A DNA stretch of 64,000 nucleotides from assembly GCF_014652135.1 (NCBI RefSeq), contig NZ_BMYF01000007.1:124001-188000 (forward strand). Reading direction: 5' to 3'. Made by a program: the position numbers and the translations under genes. This DNA comes from Mongoliitalea lutea. GTDB taxonomy: Bacteria; Bacteroidota; Bacteroidia; Cytophagales; Cyclobacteriaceae. Each line of letters starts with the position of its first letter. Within the stretch, counting starts at the first letter, position 1. This document shows positions 1 to 8,480 of the stretch, in pieces. The notes beneath the pieces were generated by a model, which ran no database searches, was not told the DNA's origin, and was given only the letters and a program-made list of their open reading frames with translations.

Positions 1-2
1 GT

Positions 3-155
3 AATCTACTCAAAAACAAAGTTGACATCACTTTCCAAGACGCAGAACAAAGAACCTATCGCGTGCATACGACGATTTGGGCTGTCGGTTCTGATTTCGT
101 TTGTCTGAAAGCAGATATTTGCATCCCTATTAAAAGTATTGTAGAGATTGAATGA
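3..155 (+). CDS. C-terminal fragment of an unidentified protein (partial)
   Basis: An open frame enters from the left edge and stops at TGA 153-155, giving the last 50 residues. The fragment alternates charged and hydrophobic residues (for example VDITF, YRVHTTIW, ICIPIKSIVEIE), which suggests a short beta-rich fold, perhaps a small beta-barrel. I do not recognise the family. A strong hairpin terminator follows two bases after the stop, so this is the true 3' end of the gene or operon. The start lies outside the window. Confidence 0.7.
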   Translation, partial: NLLKNKVDITFQDAEQRTYRVHTTIWAVGSDFVCLKADICIPIKSIVEIE

Positions 156-156
156 T

Positions 157-205
157 AAAAAGCCTTGTAATGCTAGCATAACGCTGACATGTACAAGGCT
201 TTTTT
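157..205. terminator. Bidirectional intrinsic terminator
   Basis: A-rich arm plus AGCCTTGTA at 161-169 pairs with TACAAGGCT at 192-200, followed by TTTTT. The loop is about 22 nt. It lies between the left-edge gene and convergent hisS, and has A/T tracts on both sides, so it can end both transcripts. Confidence 0.8.
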
Positions 206-224
206 ATAAAAATGGTTTCTTGTG

Positions 225-1595
225 TTATTCTAAAATTTGCTCGATAAGAGCTCCCAATGCTACAGTTTCCTGTTTTCCTGATGCCATATGTTTGATGGTT
301 GCGGTCTGATTGACAAGTTCATCATCCCCTAAAACCAAAACATATGGCACATTTTTTTTATCAGCATAGGTCAATTGCTTTTTGAATTTGGTCACATCCG
401 GGAATAATTCTGAACGAATACCCGCTTCTCGCAAAAGCTGTAATACTTTTAGCCCATATTCAAATCCAGCCTGATCAAAGTGACAGATCAACACCTTTGT
501 TTGGTCCAAGTTCTCCTGCGGAAATAACCCTAATTCATCCATCACGTCATAGATTCGGTCCACCCCAAAAGAAAAACCTACACCCGATACACCATCCAAT
601 CCAAAAACACCTGTCAAATTATCGTAACGCCCACCTCCACTGACAGAACCAATCGATACATTGTTTACTTTCACTTCAAAAATAGCCCCTGTGTAATAGG
701 ATAAACCTCTCGCAAGCACCACATCTACGTCCAAATGCTCTTGGGATTCTCCATAAATCGTTAATAATCGGGTTACCTCTTCCAATTCCTGTACTCCTTG
801 CAAGCCTACTTCAGAAGTTGATAAGAAGCTTTTCAAGAAAGCTAACTTTTCTTCATTCGAGCCATTTACTCCGATAATGGGCTCCAGTTTTTTTACTGCA
901 TCTGCTGAAAAATTACGCTGAGCTAACTCTTCTTGTACTTTTTCCCAACCAATTTTATCTAATTTATCGATTGCCACACATAACTCTCCTTCTCTACCTT
1001 GTTCACCGATAACTTCGGACAAGCCCGTTAAAATCTTGCGGTTATTCACTTTAACGCTGTAATCCGAGATACCAAGCTGCGCAAAAACACGCTTAATCAT
1101 CAATAATATTTCTACTTCACAAAGTAGACTATCCGTCCCTACCACATCCGCATCACACTGATAAAACTCTCGATACCTACCTTTTTGAGGACGGTCTGCT
1201 CTCCAGACGGGCTGTATTTGAAAACGTTTGAAAGGAAAGGTGATTTCATTTCTATTCATAACAACGTATCGGGCAAAAGGTACCGTCAAATCGTAACGCA
1301 AGCCCTTTTCTGAGACTTTTGGAAGGACATGTGCTGTTCCTTTTTCCAAATCAGTAGCCTCCACATCCTTTAAGTAATTACCCGAATTCAAAATTTTAAA
1401 CAACAGTTGATCACCCTCATCTCCGTATTTCCCAGTAAGTGTGCTCAAATTCTCCATAGAGGGTGTTTCCAATTGCTGAAACCCAAATAACTTAAAGGTA
1501 TCCTTAATAGTATCTAGGATAAAATTCCTGCGAGCCATTTGAAGAGGGCCAAAATCACGGGTTCCTTTCGGAAGACTTGGTTTCTGAATCGACAT
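225..1595 (-). CDS. hisS: Histidine--tRNA ligase
   Basis: Class II aminoacyl-tRNA synthetase charging tRNA-His in the cytoplasm. The 456-residue product has the N-terminal GTRDFGP block, motif 2 with R-F-Q-I-Q-P-V-W-R-A-D-R-P-Q-K-G-R-Y-R-E, the histidine-specific block around LARGLSYYTGAIFE, and motif 3 GVGFSFGVDRI. A C-terminal anticodon-binding domain begins near residue 360 (KVLICHFDQAGFEYG). Length is normal for Bacteroidota HisS. It stands alone, convergent with the left-edge gene and divergent from a tiny basic gene. The ATG at 1595 is followed directly by the conserved MSIQKPSLPKGTRDF start, so the start is well supported. Confidence 0.97.
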   Translation of the reverse strand: MSIQKPSLPKGTRDFGPLQMARRNFILDTIKDTFKLFGFQQLETPSMENLSTLTGKYGDEGDQLLFKILNSGNYLKDVEATDLEKGTAHVLPKVSEKGLRYDLTVPFARYVVMNRNEITFPFKRFQIQPVWRADRPQKGRYREFYQCDADVVGTDSLLCEVEILLMIKRVFAQLGISDYSVKVNNRKILTGLSEVIGEQGREGELCVAIDKLDKIGWEKVQEELAQRNFSADAVKKLEPIIGVNGSNEEKLAFLKSFLSTSEVGLQGVQELEEVTRLLTIYGESQEHLDVDVVLARGLSYYTGAIFEVKVNNVSIGSVSGGGRYDNLTGVFGLDGVSGVGFSFGVDRIYDVMDELGLFPQENLDQTKVLICHFDQAGFEYGLKVLQLLREAGIRSELFPDVTKFKKQLTYADKKNVPYVLVLGDDELVNQTATIKHMASGKQETVALGALIEQILE

Positions 1596-1614
1596 AATTA
1601 TTTTTAATTTTGCC

Positions 1615-1622
1615 CAAAGGTA
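1615..1622 (-). promoter_or_regulatory. Candidate Bacteroidota -7 box for hisS
   Basis: The minus strand reads TACCTTTG, an exact match to the Bacteroidota consensus TAnnTTTG, about 20 bp upstream of the hisS start. No clear -33 TTTG box was found at standard spacing. Confidence 0.35.
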
Positions 1623-1643
1623 AGTAAAATCAAAATTTTATTT

Positions 1644-1652
1644 TAATTTTGC
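1644..1652 (+). promoter_or_regulatory. Candidate Bacteroidota -7 box for the 47-aa gene
   Basis: TAATTTTGC matches TAnnTTTG exactly and sits 34 bp upstream of the ATG at 1686. The -33 box is not clear. Confidence 0.35.
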
Positions 1653-1685
1653 GCTTCATTTGGAATCACATAAACAGATAAGACG

Positions 1686-1829
1686 ATGGCTGTTACTACG
1701 TTAAAAAGAAAATTGAGAAGAAAAAGACAAGGTCAAAATACAAGAGTTATCAAAATTAAGCAATTGAGCGCTAAGCCGGTAATCAAAAATGTAGACATCG
1801 AAGAGTTGAAAAAAAGCTTCGAGGCCTAA
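1686..1829 (+). CDS. Conserved 47-aa highly basic protein of unknown function
   Basis: A short frame starts MAVTTLKRKLRRKRQG and ends IEELKKSFEA. The first half is packed with Lys and Arg, and the second half is an acidic-ended amphipathic stretch (PVIKNVDIEELKKSFEA). It is too short for most gene-length cut-offs. An exact TAnnTTTG box lies upstream and a hairpin terminator downstream, so it looks like a complete single-gene transcription unit. I recall very similar tiny proteins starting MAVTTLKRK in other Bacteroidota, but no function. The basic N-half suggests RNA or ribosome binding, which is inference. Confidence 0.75.
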   Translation: MAVTTLKRKLRRKRQGQNTRVIKIKQLSAKPVIKNVDIEELKKSFEA

Positions 1830-1872
1830 TCTTGTCCAACAAAAATTCAAGCACTTCCCAAAGGAAGTCAAA

Positions 1873-1911
1873 ATAAAAGGGTTGAATCTGACGATTGAAC
1901 CCTTTATTTTT
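1873..1911. terminator. Intrinsic terminator between convergent genes
   Basis: AAAGGGTT pairs with AACCCTTT around a short loop, and the plus strand continues into a T-rich tract (ATTTTTT). The tract runs into the stop codon of the convergent phosphodiesterase at 1911. Confidence 0.65.
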
Positions 1912-2414
1912 TACATCCTCCCTCTCCTACCAAGTTCGACCACTCTTAGGTTTTGAACTTTAGCGTTTGCTATTTCGAATTTCAATAGCGTTCTCACTTG
2001 GTGAAACCCTTGGTGTCCAATAGCTCCGGGGTTCATGTACAAGCACTGCAGGTCCTGATCAAATACAACCTTGCAAATATGGGAATGCCCACAAACCAAG
2101 ACCTTTAATCCTTCTTCTTGGATTAGTTTTTTGACTCCCTTGGCATAGCGTGGGGGATTGCCTGCTATGTGCAACATACCAATTTTCAATCCTTCGATCT
2201 CAAAAGAAGTAAACTCCGGATATTCCAATCTTGCAGCTTGATCATCAATGTTACCAGTGATGATTCTATGGGCAGCAGCTGAAGGAAGTAAACTTAATAT
2301 ACGGATATCACCTATGTCTCCCGCATGCCAAATTTCATCTACATCTGCACAGTGTTTGACAATCTGCTCATCCATAAAACCATGCGAATCCGAAATCAAT
2401 GCTACCCGTACCAA
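1911..2414 (-). CDS. YfcE/MJ0936-type metallophosphoesterase
   Basis: A 167-residue calcineurin-like phosphodiesterase, soluble and without a signal peptide. Metal-binding blocks are in order: SDSHG near residue 8, HAGDIGD near 31, TGNIDD near 54, HIAGNP near 82, and CGHSHICK near 108. This is the compact YfcE-like subfamily, which hydrolyses phosphodiesters with Mn or Ni in vitro; physiological substrates are usually unknown. The gene converges on the small basic gene, and the neighbouring rhodanese gene starts only 56 bp from its own start on the other strand, so the two probably use back-to-back promoters. Confidence 0.9.
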   Translation of the reverse strand: MVRVALISDSHGFMDEQIVKHCADVDEIWHAGDIGDIRILSLLPSAAAHRIITGNIDDQAARLEYPEFTSFEIEGLKIGMLHIAGNPPRYAKGVKKLIQEEGLKVLVCGHSHICKVVFDQDLQCLYMNPGAIGHQGFHQVRTLLKFEIANAKVQNLRVVELGRRGRM

Positions 2415-2434
2415 TCTGTTTATTTTAAAATGTT

Positions 2435-2442
2435 TATTTTTG
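2435..2442 (+). promoter_or_regulatory. Candidate Bacteroidota -7 box for the rhodanese gene
   Basis: TATTTTTG is an exact TAnnTTTG match, 28 bp upstream of the ATG at 2471. This would give a leader of about 20 nt. No convincing -33 element. Confidence 0.35.
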
Positions 2443-2470
2443 ATGTATAAACCAAAACTAGTCCTGACAA

Positions 2471-2896
2471 ATGAAAAAGCAAACAGCCTTCACGAATTTA
2501 CTTCTTAAATTCACCATAGTCTTAATCGCACTCTTCATGTACAGCTTTCAATCCTATGCTCAGGAGGGGGCAAAAGCACTAGCTCCAGATGCTTTTGAGG
2601 CTGCTGCTAAGAAAAAGAAAAAAGCTGTTATACTCGATATTCGCACACCCAATGAAGTAGCAGAGGGGCATATTCAAGATGCTGAATTTATTGACTTTTT
2701 AGGAGATGATTTTGAGAAAGGCTTGGAAAGTTTGGATAAAAAGAAAACTTACTACGTTTATTGCAGATCTGCCAAACGTACGATCCCTGCCACAGAAAAA
2801 ATGAAGGAAATGGGCTTCAAAAAGGTCTACATGTTAGAAGGCGGACTCAATAATTGGGTGAGTTCAGGGAAAGAAATCGTTAAAAAAGAAGAATAA
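2471..2896 (+). CDS. Exported rhodanese-like sulfurtransferase
   Basis: The 141-residue protein has a signal peptide (positively charged start, hydrophobic core, SYAQ cleavage site near residue 31) followed by one rhodanese domain. Landmarks are ILDIRTPNEVAEGHIQDAEFID and the active-site loop YCRSAKRT with the catalytic cysteine, ending LEGGLNNWVSSG. The domain is a single-domain GlpE/PspE-like type acting in the periplasm. It would transfer sulfane sulfur to thiol acceptors; the partner is not evident. It lies 110 bp upstream of the pyruvate dehydrogenase beta gene, but a promoter-like site between them suggests separate transcription. Confidence 0.9.
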   Translation: MKKQTAFTNLLLKFTIVLIALFMYSFQSYAQEGAKALAPDAFEAAAKKKKKAVILDIRTPNEVAEGHIQDAEFIDFLGDDFEKGLESLDKKKTYYVYCRSAKRTIPATEKMKEMGFKKVYMLEGGLNNWVSSGKEIVKKEE

Positions 2897-2951
2897 ACCC
2901 TGTTAGAAGCTTTCTATTTCTTTCATTAATGGCATTTATGCCTTCGTGAAG

Positions 2952-2983
2952 TTTTGGAATTGAGGGATTACTTTCTATTTTTA
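2952..2983 (+). promoter_or_regulatory. Candidate promoter for the PDH E1 beta gene
   Basis: TTTTG at 2952-2956 and TATTTTTA at 2976-2983 (one mismatch to TAnnTTTG) are separated by 19 bp, the usual Bacteroidota spacing. The ATG follows 23 bp later. Confidence 0.4.
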
Positions 2984-3006
2984 CGGGCCAAAATATAGAT
3001 TTTGAA

Positions 3007-3984
3007 ATGAGAGTTATCCAATTTAGAGAAGCATTAAGAGAAGCTATGTCAGAAGAAATGAGACGCGATAAGAACGTGTTTCTCATGGGCGAAGAAGTAG
3101 CTGAATATAACGGTGCCTACAAGGTATCCCAAGGTATGTTGGACGAGTTTGGACCGGACAGAGTCTATGACACGCCGATTGCCGAACTTGGATTTGCAGG
3201 CCTAGGTGTAGGCGCTGCGATGAACGGATTGAGACCTATCATCGAGTTTATGACTTTCAACTTTTCCTTGGTAGCTATTGACCAAGTGATCAACTCGGCT
3301 GCCAAAATGTTGGCAATGTCTGGTGGTGCTTACAGTGTGCCAATCGTATTCCGAGGCCCAACTGGTAACGCCGGGCAATTGGGTGCTACCCACTCTTCCA
3401 ACTTCGAAAATTGGTTTGCAAACACCCCTGGTCTGAAAGTAGTAGTACCTTCTAATCCGTACGATGCAAAAGGATTATTAAAAGCTTCCATCAGAGATAA
3501 CGACCCTGTCATCTTCATGGAATCTGAGCTCATGTATTCCGATAAGGGTGAAGTACCTGAAGGAGAATATTTATTACCAATCGGAGTTGCTGATGTCAAA
3601 AGAAAAGGTTCAGATGTAACGATCGTATCCTTTGGTAAAATGATGAAAGTAGCCTTGGAAGCAGCAGAGGAATTGGCTAAGGATGGTGTAGAAGCAGAAG
3701 TTATTGACTTGAGAACAGTCCGACCAATTGATTATGCAGCAGTGGTAAATTCTGTTAAGAAAACCAACAGATGCGTAGTCGTAGAAGAAGCTAATCCATT
3801 GGCTGCAATTTCTTCTGAAATCGCTTACCACTTACAAAGAAATGCTTTCGATTACTTAGACGCTCCTGTGGTTCGTGTCAATTCTATGGATGTTCCGTTA
3901 AGTTATGCACCTACCTACATTGACGCAACCATTCCAAATGTGAAGCGTACTTTGGAAGCGGTAAAGCAGGTGATGTACAAATAA
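3007..3984 (+). CDS. pdhB: Pyruvate dehydrogenase E1 component, beta subunit
   Basis: Forms the thiamine-diphosphate-dependent E1 decarboxylase with an alpha subunit not in this window. The 325-residue length is standard. Landmarks are MREALREAMSEEM-like start, VFLMGEEVAEYNGAYKVS, the cofactor-region glutamate block (DTPIAELGFAGLGVGAAMNG), the GAQLGATHSS-like loop (NAGQLGATHSSNFE), and the C-terminal transketolase domain with VIDLRTVRPIDY and VVVEEANPLAAISSEIA. The close 2-oxoisovalerate dehydrogenase beta subunit is possible, but the E(N/Y)GAYKVS-type sequence favours pyruvate. The gene has its own putative promoter and a strong terminator, so it is likely monocistronic, away from the alpha subunit. 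Confidence 0.92.
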   Translation: MRVIQFREALREAMSEEMRRDKNVFLMGEEVAEYNGAYKVSQGMLDEFGPDRVYDTPIAELGFAGLGVGAAMNGLRPIIEFMTFNFSLVAIDQVINSAAKMLAMSGGAYSVPIVFRGPTGNAGQLGATHSSNFENWFANTPGLKVVVPSNPYDAKGLLKASIRDNDPVIFMESELMYSDKGEVPEGEYLLPIGVADVKRKGSDVTIVSFGKMMKVALEAAEELAKDGVEAEVIDLRTVRPIDYAAVVNSVKKTNRCVVVEEANPLAAISSEIAYHLQRNAFDYLDAPVVRVNSMDVPLSYAPTYIDATIPNVKRTLEAVKQVMYK

Positions 3985-3996
3985 AAATATTTTAAC

Positions 3997-4032
3997 AAAA
4001 AAGAGGCTGTCAGAAAAACAGCCTCTTTTTTT
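3997..4032. terminator. Strong bidirectional terminator
   Basis: AAAAAAGAGGCTGT pairs with ACAGCCTCTTTTTT around a 6-8 nt loop. A-tract on the left and T-tract on the right let it serve pdhB and the convergent lipoprotein gene. Confidence 0.9.
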
Positions 4033-4042
4033 ACTTACAATT

Positions 4043-4942
4043 TCAATTAAATCCTAACTCTACAATTTTTTGGTGGGAGATTTGAACAGATTCAAAAGGA
4101 GTCATTCCATCAAAAGTTTGGTCTTGCTCGACAAAATAATGAACCATTCCTGCCTTGCTTTGATGGGTTAAGATTTCCGCAAAATCTATAGAACCTTGCC
4201 CAACCGGTGCAAAACGCTCTTGATCATCCATATCTTTTAAGTGCCAAGCAAGAAATCTTCCAGGGTATTTTTCAAAATAGGCAATAGGGTCTGCCCCAGC
4301 TTTCACTGTCCAATACAAGTCAATCTCAAAATTGACATGAGCAGGATCGGTATTATCCAAAATGTAATCTGTTAAAATCAGCCCATCTTCTCTAGGTACA
4401 AATTCGAAGTCATGGTTATGATAGAGCAGCTTCAAACCTGCTGCTGTACATTTTTCTCCGATTTTGTTCAAAATCTGAACAAGCTCTTCGGGAGAACCTT
4501 TCATCCCCAATCCCTCAGGACCGTAAGTAAACATCCCCATTGGTGGTACCGGAATGACAAAGTAGGTAAAACCAGCGGCTTTTGTAGCAGCAATCAGTTC
4601 ATCGGCATTTTCCAAGTTAACACCTCCCATATGGGCGCTTTTAGCAGTAAGTCCTATAGATTCCACATAGTCCTTAAATTCTGCAGGCTCCATTCCATAA
4701 AATTTCCCATCGGCATATCCCGCTGCCTCAATATAAGCATAGCCTATATCTGCTACTCTTTGCAAGGTAGCCTTGGGGTCCTGACCCATAGCCTCTCTCA
4801 ACGTATATAGGGCAATACCTCCTCTTTTTGAAGTGCTTTTTTCCATAGTTTCCTCCTCCTCAGCCTTTTCGGCCCCACAGGCCATCATTACTTGTGTACT
4901 GATCATTGCGAGTACTAAAATAAACGAATTGATTTTTTTCAT
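4043..4942 (-). CDS. Lipoprotein with sugar phosphate isomerase/epimerase (xylose isomerase-like) TIM barrel
   Basis: The 299-residue protein starts with a lipoprotein signal (MKKINSFILVLAMISTQVMMAC, lipobox cysteine near residue 22), then an acidic linker (AEKAEEEETMEKS) and an AP endonuclease 2/xylose isomerase-like barrel. Barrel landmarks are GIALYTLREAMG, KSAHMGGV, LLYHNHDFEF, NFEIDLYWTVKAG, LAWHLKDMD and PVGQGSIDFAEI. The conserved His, Glu, Asp and His ligands of the metal site are visible. Such proteins act on sugars or inositols; substrate not determinable here. It is single, convergent with pdhB. Its anchor to the periplasm is typical of Bacteroidota members of this family. Confidence 0.88.
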   Translation of the reverse strand: MKKINSFILVLAMISTQVMMACGAEKAEEEETMEKSTSKRGGIALYTLREAMGQDPKATLQRVADIGYAYIEAAGYADGKFYGMEPAEFKDYVESIGLTAKSAHMGGVNLENADELIAATKAAGFTYFVIPVPPMGMFTYGPEGLGMKGSPEELVQILNKIGEKCTAAGLKLLYHNHDFEFVPREDGLILTDYILDNTDPAHVNFEIDLYWTVKAGADPIAYFEKYPGRFLAWHLKDMDDQERFAPVGQGSIDFAEILTHQSKAGMVHYFVEQDQTFDGMTPFESVQISHQKIVELGFN

Positions 4943-5066
4943 AGTCTGATTATTTGGTAATGTAAGTTATCCAAAATGTTTCCAAAAAAAATGGATTTTT
5001 GTAAATCTCTGCATTTTCAAAGTATGAAAGGTTTCTTATCTTTCTCCAAGCTAAACCCAAAACTTC

Positions 5067-5822
5067 ATGTTAAAAGACAACCCCAAGAGTTTTTCGCCCC
5101 TCGTAAACCCTGAAGAAGAAGCGTTTTTTGCAGGTCCTCAAACCCGCTGGAAAGAACTCAAAATGATCATCAAAGTCATGTTAGAATTTATCCGTGGATT
5201 TCGAATGCTTCACTTTGTTGGTCCTTGTGTGACAGTTTTTGGATCGGCCCGATTTGAAGAAAATGATCCATTTTACCAATTGGCTGTCCGAGTTGGAGAA
5301 CAGGTGAGTAAAATGGGCTTCACAGTGATGACCGGAGGTGGGCCAGGCATCATGGAAGCAGCCAATAGGGGTGCCAAAAATGTGGGAGGAAAATCAGTTG
5401 GCTGCAACATCATTTTGCCCTTTGAGCAACATCCCAATCCTTACTTGGATAAGTTTATGAATTTCAAGTATTTCTTTGTGAGAAAAGTACTGCTTTCTAA
5501 GTATAGCTATGCTTTTGTTGTGATGCCAGGCGGATTTGGAACCTTGGATGAGTTTTTTGAAGCACTCACCTTGATGCAGACAAAGGTCATGCGAAGATTT
5601 CCGGTGGTATTGATGTGTTCAGAGTTTCATCAGCATTTGTATGACTACATCGTTCACTTGGCAGATTACGGAACCATCAACAAAACAGACTTGGAGCTAT
5701 TTCTAATGACAGATTCCATTGAAGAAATGGAAGCTCATATTCGTACATATGCAGTAGAGGGATTCGGCCTCAAAAAACGGGAAGATATTGAACCACAACC
5801 ACTATTTGGAGAAAACGGCTAA
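5067..5822 (+). CDS. LOG-family (TIGR00730) Rossmann protein, probable nucleotide 5'-monophosphate phosphoribohydrolase
   Basis: The 251-residue cytoplasmic protein contains the two LOG hallmarks: GGGPGIMEAANRGA near residue 95 and PGGFGTLDEFFEALTLMQ near 155, with VTVFGSARF at the start of the Rossmann fold. Family members split the N-glycosidic bond of cytokinin nucleotides or AMP/other nucleoside monophosphates. An N-terminal extension of about 45 residues precedes the core. Its end overlaps the convergent SLC13 gene by 4 bp, so no terminator separates them. Confidence 0.9.
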   Translation: MLKDNPKSFSPLVNPEEEAFFAGPQTRWKELKMIIKVMLEFIRGFRMLHFVGPCVTVFGSARFEENDPFYQLAVRVGEQVSKMGFTVMTGGGPGIMEAANRGAKNVGGKSVGCNIILPFEQHPNPYLDKFMNFKYFFVRKVLLSKYSYAFVVMPGGFGTLDEFFEALTLMQTKVMRRFPVVLMCSEFHQHLYDYIVHLADYGTINKTDLELFLMTDSIEEMEAHIRTYAVEGFGLKKREDIEPQPLFGENG

Positions 5823-7594
5823 ATTGGCCAGAATAGGAGAATCAAAGGAATGGATATTAGGATGATCAATAGCTCTAACGGAGCACCTAACCTCAAGTAA
5901 TCTGTAAACTTATAGCCTCCAGGCCCCATAACCAATGCATTACTTTGATGTCCAATTGGTGTGAGAAACGCACAACTACCTCCGATAGCCACGGCCATTA
6001 AAAATGGATCTGAACTTACCTGCAAGCCCTCAGCTACATTCAGAGCAATCGGCGCCATTAAAACAACAGTGGCTGCATTATTAATCACGTCTGACAAAAA
6101 CATGGTTACTAACAAAATAACTGTTAGAATACCCCAAACAGGAAAACTTTCTTGTAGCATCAGTATTTTCTCTGCTAAAAACTGTGCTCCTCCTGTTTTT
6201 TCCAAAGCAAAACCCAACGGCAATAAAGCACTCAAAAGAATTAAAACAGGCCAGTCAACAGCTGTATAAATTTCTCTCAAAGGGATTATTTTCGACAATA
6301 TCATCAAAAGGGCCGCCAATGTAAATCCAACTTGAACGTCTAATACACCGCCCACGATCAACCCCAAACTCATTATAAATATTCCTAAAGACAAAAAGAT
6401 GTTTTTTGGTTCTCCAAAAGAAATTCCCCTATCTGCCAGAGGAAGGCAACCCATGCTTTCAAGAGCTTCATCAATTTTATCGTTATCACCTTGCAGCAAC
6501 ACCACATCACCAATCTGAAATTTCACATGATCAATTCTCTTTCTGATTTTTTGGTTTTGCCTGGATATCGCCAATAAATTCACCCCATACCTGAAACTCA
6601 TCATCATATCCGCCGCAGATCTGTTCAAAATAGGACTATTTTGCATCACTACAGCCTCTACTAGCTGAACACTATCCATAGATGATTGACCAGTGGTATC
6701 TTTTTCAACCTGTTCCCCTACCAAGGTGGTCTTTGTATCTTTGATAAATGCCTTTAAATCATCAGAATCTCCCTGAATACTGATAATATCACCTTCCTTA
6801 AAAACAAAATACCTGCCTGGAGCATACGTAAACTGCTTATCCCTTATAATATTCAAAATCTGAACATTCCCCTCAACAAGTTTATAGATTTGATGATGTG
6901 GCTGATCTTTTAAGGTAGACTCTTTTGTAATAATTACCTCGGTGATATAGTCATTTACATTAAACTTATTCGAATTATCTTCTTTTGAAATCCTTTGTGG
7001 AACAAGTTTCCAACCTAAAGTGACTATAAATACTAATCCAATCAAGGCTACACCAATTCCTACAGGGGCAAAATCAAACATCTTAAATGGCTCGCCTAAT
7101 TGCTCTGCCCGAATAGTAGAAATGATGATATTGGGAGGAGTACCAATAAGAGTTATCATTCCACCTAAGAGGGAAGCAAATGCGATGGGCATCAAATAGG
7201 AAGATGGTGACATCTCTCGCTTTTGTGCCAAAAAAACAGCCAAAGGCATAGTCATTGCCAAAGCTCCAACATTATTCATAAAAGCAGACGCAACACATAC
7301 AAATACACATAACAAAATCAATTCCTTTGAAAAACTTAGCTTTTGCTCCAAAAGAACTTTTGCTAACTGCTCGATTAAACCTGAACGAACAAGCCCATGA
7401 CTGACTACTAAAATCATTCCGACGGTGATAACTGCTGGATGAGAAAATCCTAAAAATGCTTCCTCAGCAGACAGAATAGATGAAAAAACCAATAACAATA
7501 AACAAATAATAGCCACTAAATCATAGCGTATTTTACCCCAAGCAAAAAGCACTAAGGCCAAAAATAGTATCGCAAAAACAATATACATTTCCAT
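5819..7594 (-). CDS. SLC13/DASS-family permease with two central RCK_C domains
   Basis: The 591-residue inner-membrane transporter has two halves of about five to six hydrophobic helices each. The first half carries NNVGALAMTMP and GTPPNIIIS (the SNT-like ion-binding motifs); the second carries NNAATVVLMAPIALN and TPIGHQSNALVMGPGGY. Between them, residues about 215-385 form two TrkA-C (RCK_C) domains (EGDIISIQGDSDDL and IGDVVLLQGDNDKI), suggesting ligand regulation. This architecture is known for bacterial SLC13-like putative sulfate/dicarboxylate transporters. The substrate is not determined by sequence. It is 10 bp downstream of a ZIP transporter gene, so both are probably cotranscribed. 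Confidence 0.9.
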   Translation of the reverse strand: MEMYIVFAILFLALVLFAWGKIRYDLVAIICLLLLVFSSILSAEEAFLGFSHPAVITVGMILVVSHGLVRSGLIEQLAKVLLEQKLSFSKELILLCVFVCVASAFMNNVGALAMTMPLAVFLAQKREMSPSSYLMPIAFASLLGGMITLIGTPPNIIISTIRAEQLGEPFKMFDFAPVGIGVALIGLVFIVTLGWKLVPQRISKEDNSNKFNVNDYITEVIITKESTLKDQPHHQIYKLVEGNVQILNIIRDKQFTYAPGRYFVFKEGDIISIQGDSDDLKAFIKDTKTTLVGEQVEKDTTGQSSMDSVQLVEAVVMQNSPILNRSAADMMMSFRYGVNLLAISRQNQKIRKRIDHVKFQIGDVVLLQGDNDKIDEALESMGCLPLADRGISFGEPKNIFLSLGIFIMSLGLIVGGVLDVQVGFTLAALLMILSKIIPLREIYTAVDWPVLILLSALLPLGFALEKTGGAQFLAEKILMLQESFPVWGILTVILLVTMFLSDVINNAATVVLMAPIALNVAEGLQVSSDPFLMAVAIGGSCAFLTPIGHQSNALVMGPGGYKFTDYLRLGAPLELLIILISIPLILLFWPI

Positions 7595-7604
7595 CTCTAA
7601 TTAT

Positions 7605-8444
7605 TTACGCCCAAGCTACATCCAACACCATCATCACCACAAAACCAATCATAAAACCTAGCACAGCCAAATCAGTATATTTATCCCGTTGGGTTTCGGG
7701 AATCACTTCTTCTATCACCACAAAAATCATGGCACCTGCAGCAAATGAAAGTGCAAATGGGAGAATATTCTGCATAAAAATTACAGCAATTGCGCCTACT
7801 ACTCCAGCCATAGGCTCAACAATAGCAGAGAGCTGACCATACCAAAAACTCTTTTTCCTGCTCATACCAGCTCTCCTCAGAGGCATGGATACAGCCATAC
7901 CTTCGGGAATATTTTGAATGGCAATACCTAATGCTAAAGCTACAGCAGCAGTAATGGATGCACCTTCTAGTCCCAGTGCAGCGGATCCAAATAAGATACC
8001 AATGGCCAAACCTTCAGGGATATTGTGCAAGGTAATCGCCAGCAACAAAAGTGTAGATTTATGCCAAGATGTTGGAATACCTTCCTGTTCGGCCTGACCA
8101 AAATTGATATGTAAATGAGGAAGCAGTTTATCCAAAGCAAAAATAAATAAGCCCCCTAAAAGAAACCCAGCAGCAACCGGCAACCAATGCATGGTGGGAA
8201 AAATCTCCTTAGCATACTCCAAGCTGGGATTCAGAAGGGACCAAAAGCTTGCAGCAATCATAACACCTCCTGTAAAACCTAGCATGGTATCGAATACCGC
8301 ACGGTTAATGGTCTTAAAAAAGAAAACGATGGAGGCACCCACAGCTGTCATCAACCATGTAAAGATAGTTGCCACCAAGGCAGCCTTTACAGGTCCAAGT
8401 TGTATTGCAGTTTCTTCTAAGAATTCGAACATAGCTTCCTTCAA
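7605..8444 (-). CDS. ZIP-family divalent metal transporter
   Basis: The 279-residue membrane protein has about eight hydrophobic segments and the two ZIP metal-path motifs, HNIPEGLAIGILFG (TM4) and QNIPEGMAVSMPL (TM5). These match the GufA/ZupT-like group that imports zinc, iron or manganese. It contains the usual short histidine region (KLLPHLHINFG) before TM4. It lies directly upstream of the SLC13 gene and downstream of the DsrE gene on the same strand. Confidence 0.92.
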   Translation of the reverse strand: MKEAMFEFLEETAIQLGPVKAALVATIFTWLMTAVGASIVFFFKTINRAVFDTMLGFTGGVMIAASFWSLLNPSLEYAKEIFPTMHWLPVAAGFLLGGLFIFALDKLLPHLHINFGQAEQEGIPTSWHKSTLLLLAITLHNIPEGLAIGILFGSAALGLEGASITAAVALALGIAIQNIPEGMAVSMPLRRAGMSRKKSFWYGQLSAIVEPMAGVVGAIAVIFMQNILPFALSFAAGAMIFVVIEEVIPETQRDKYTDLAVLGFMIGFVVMMVLDVAWA

Positions 8445-8480
8445 AAATCAACGAAAGCTACACATTTTTAAATAAAAGTA

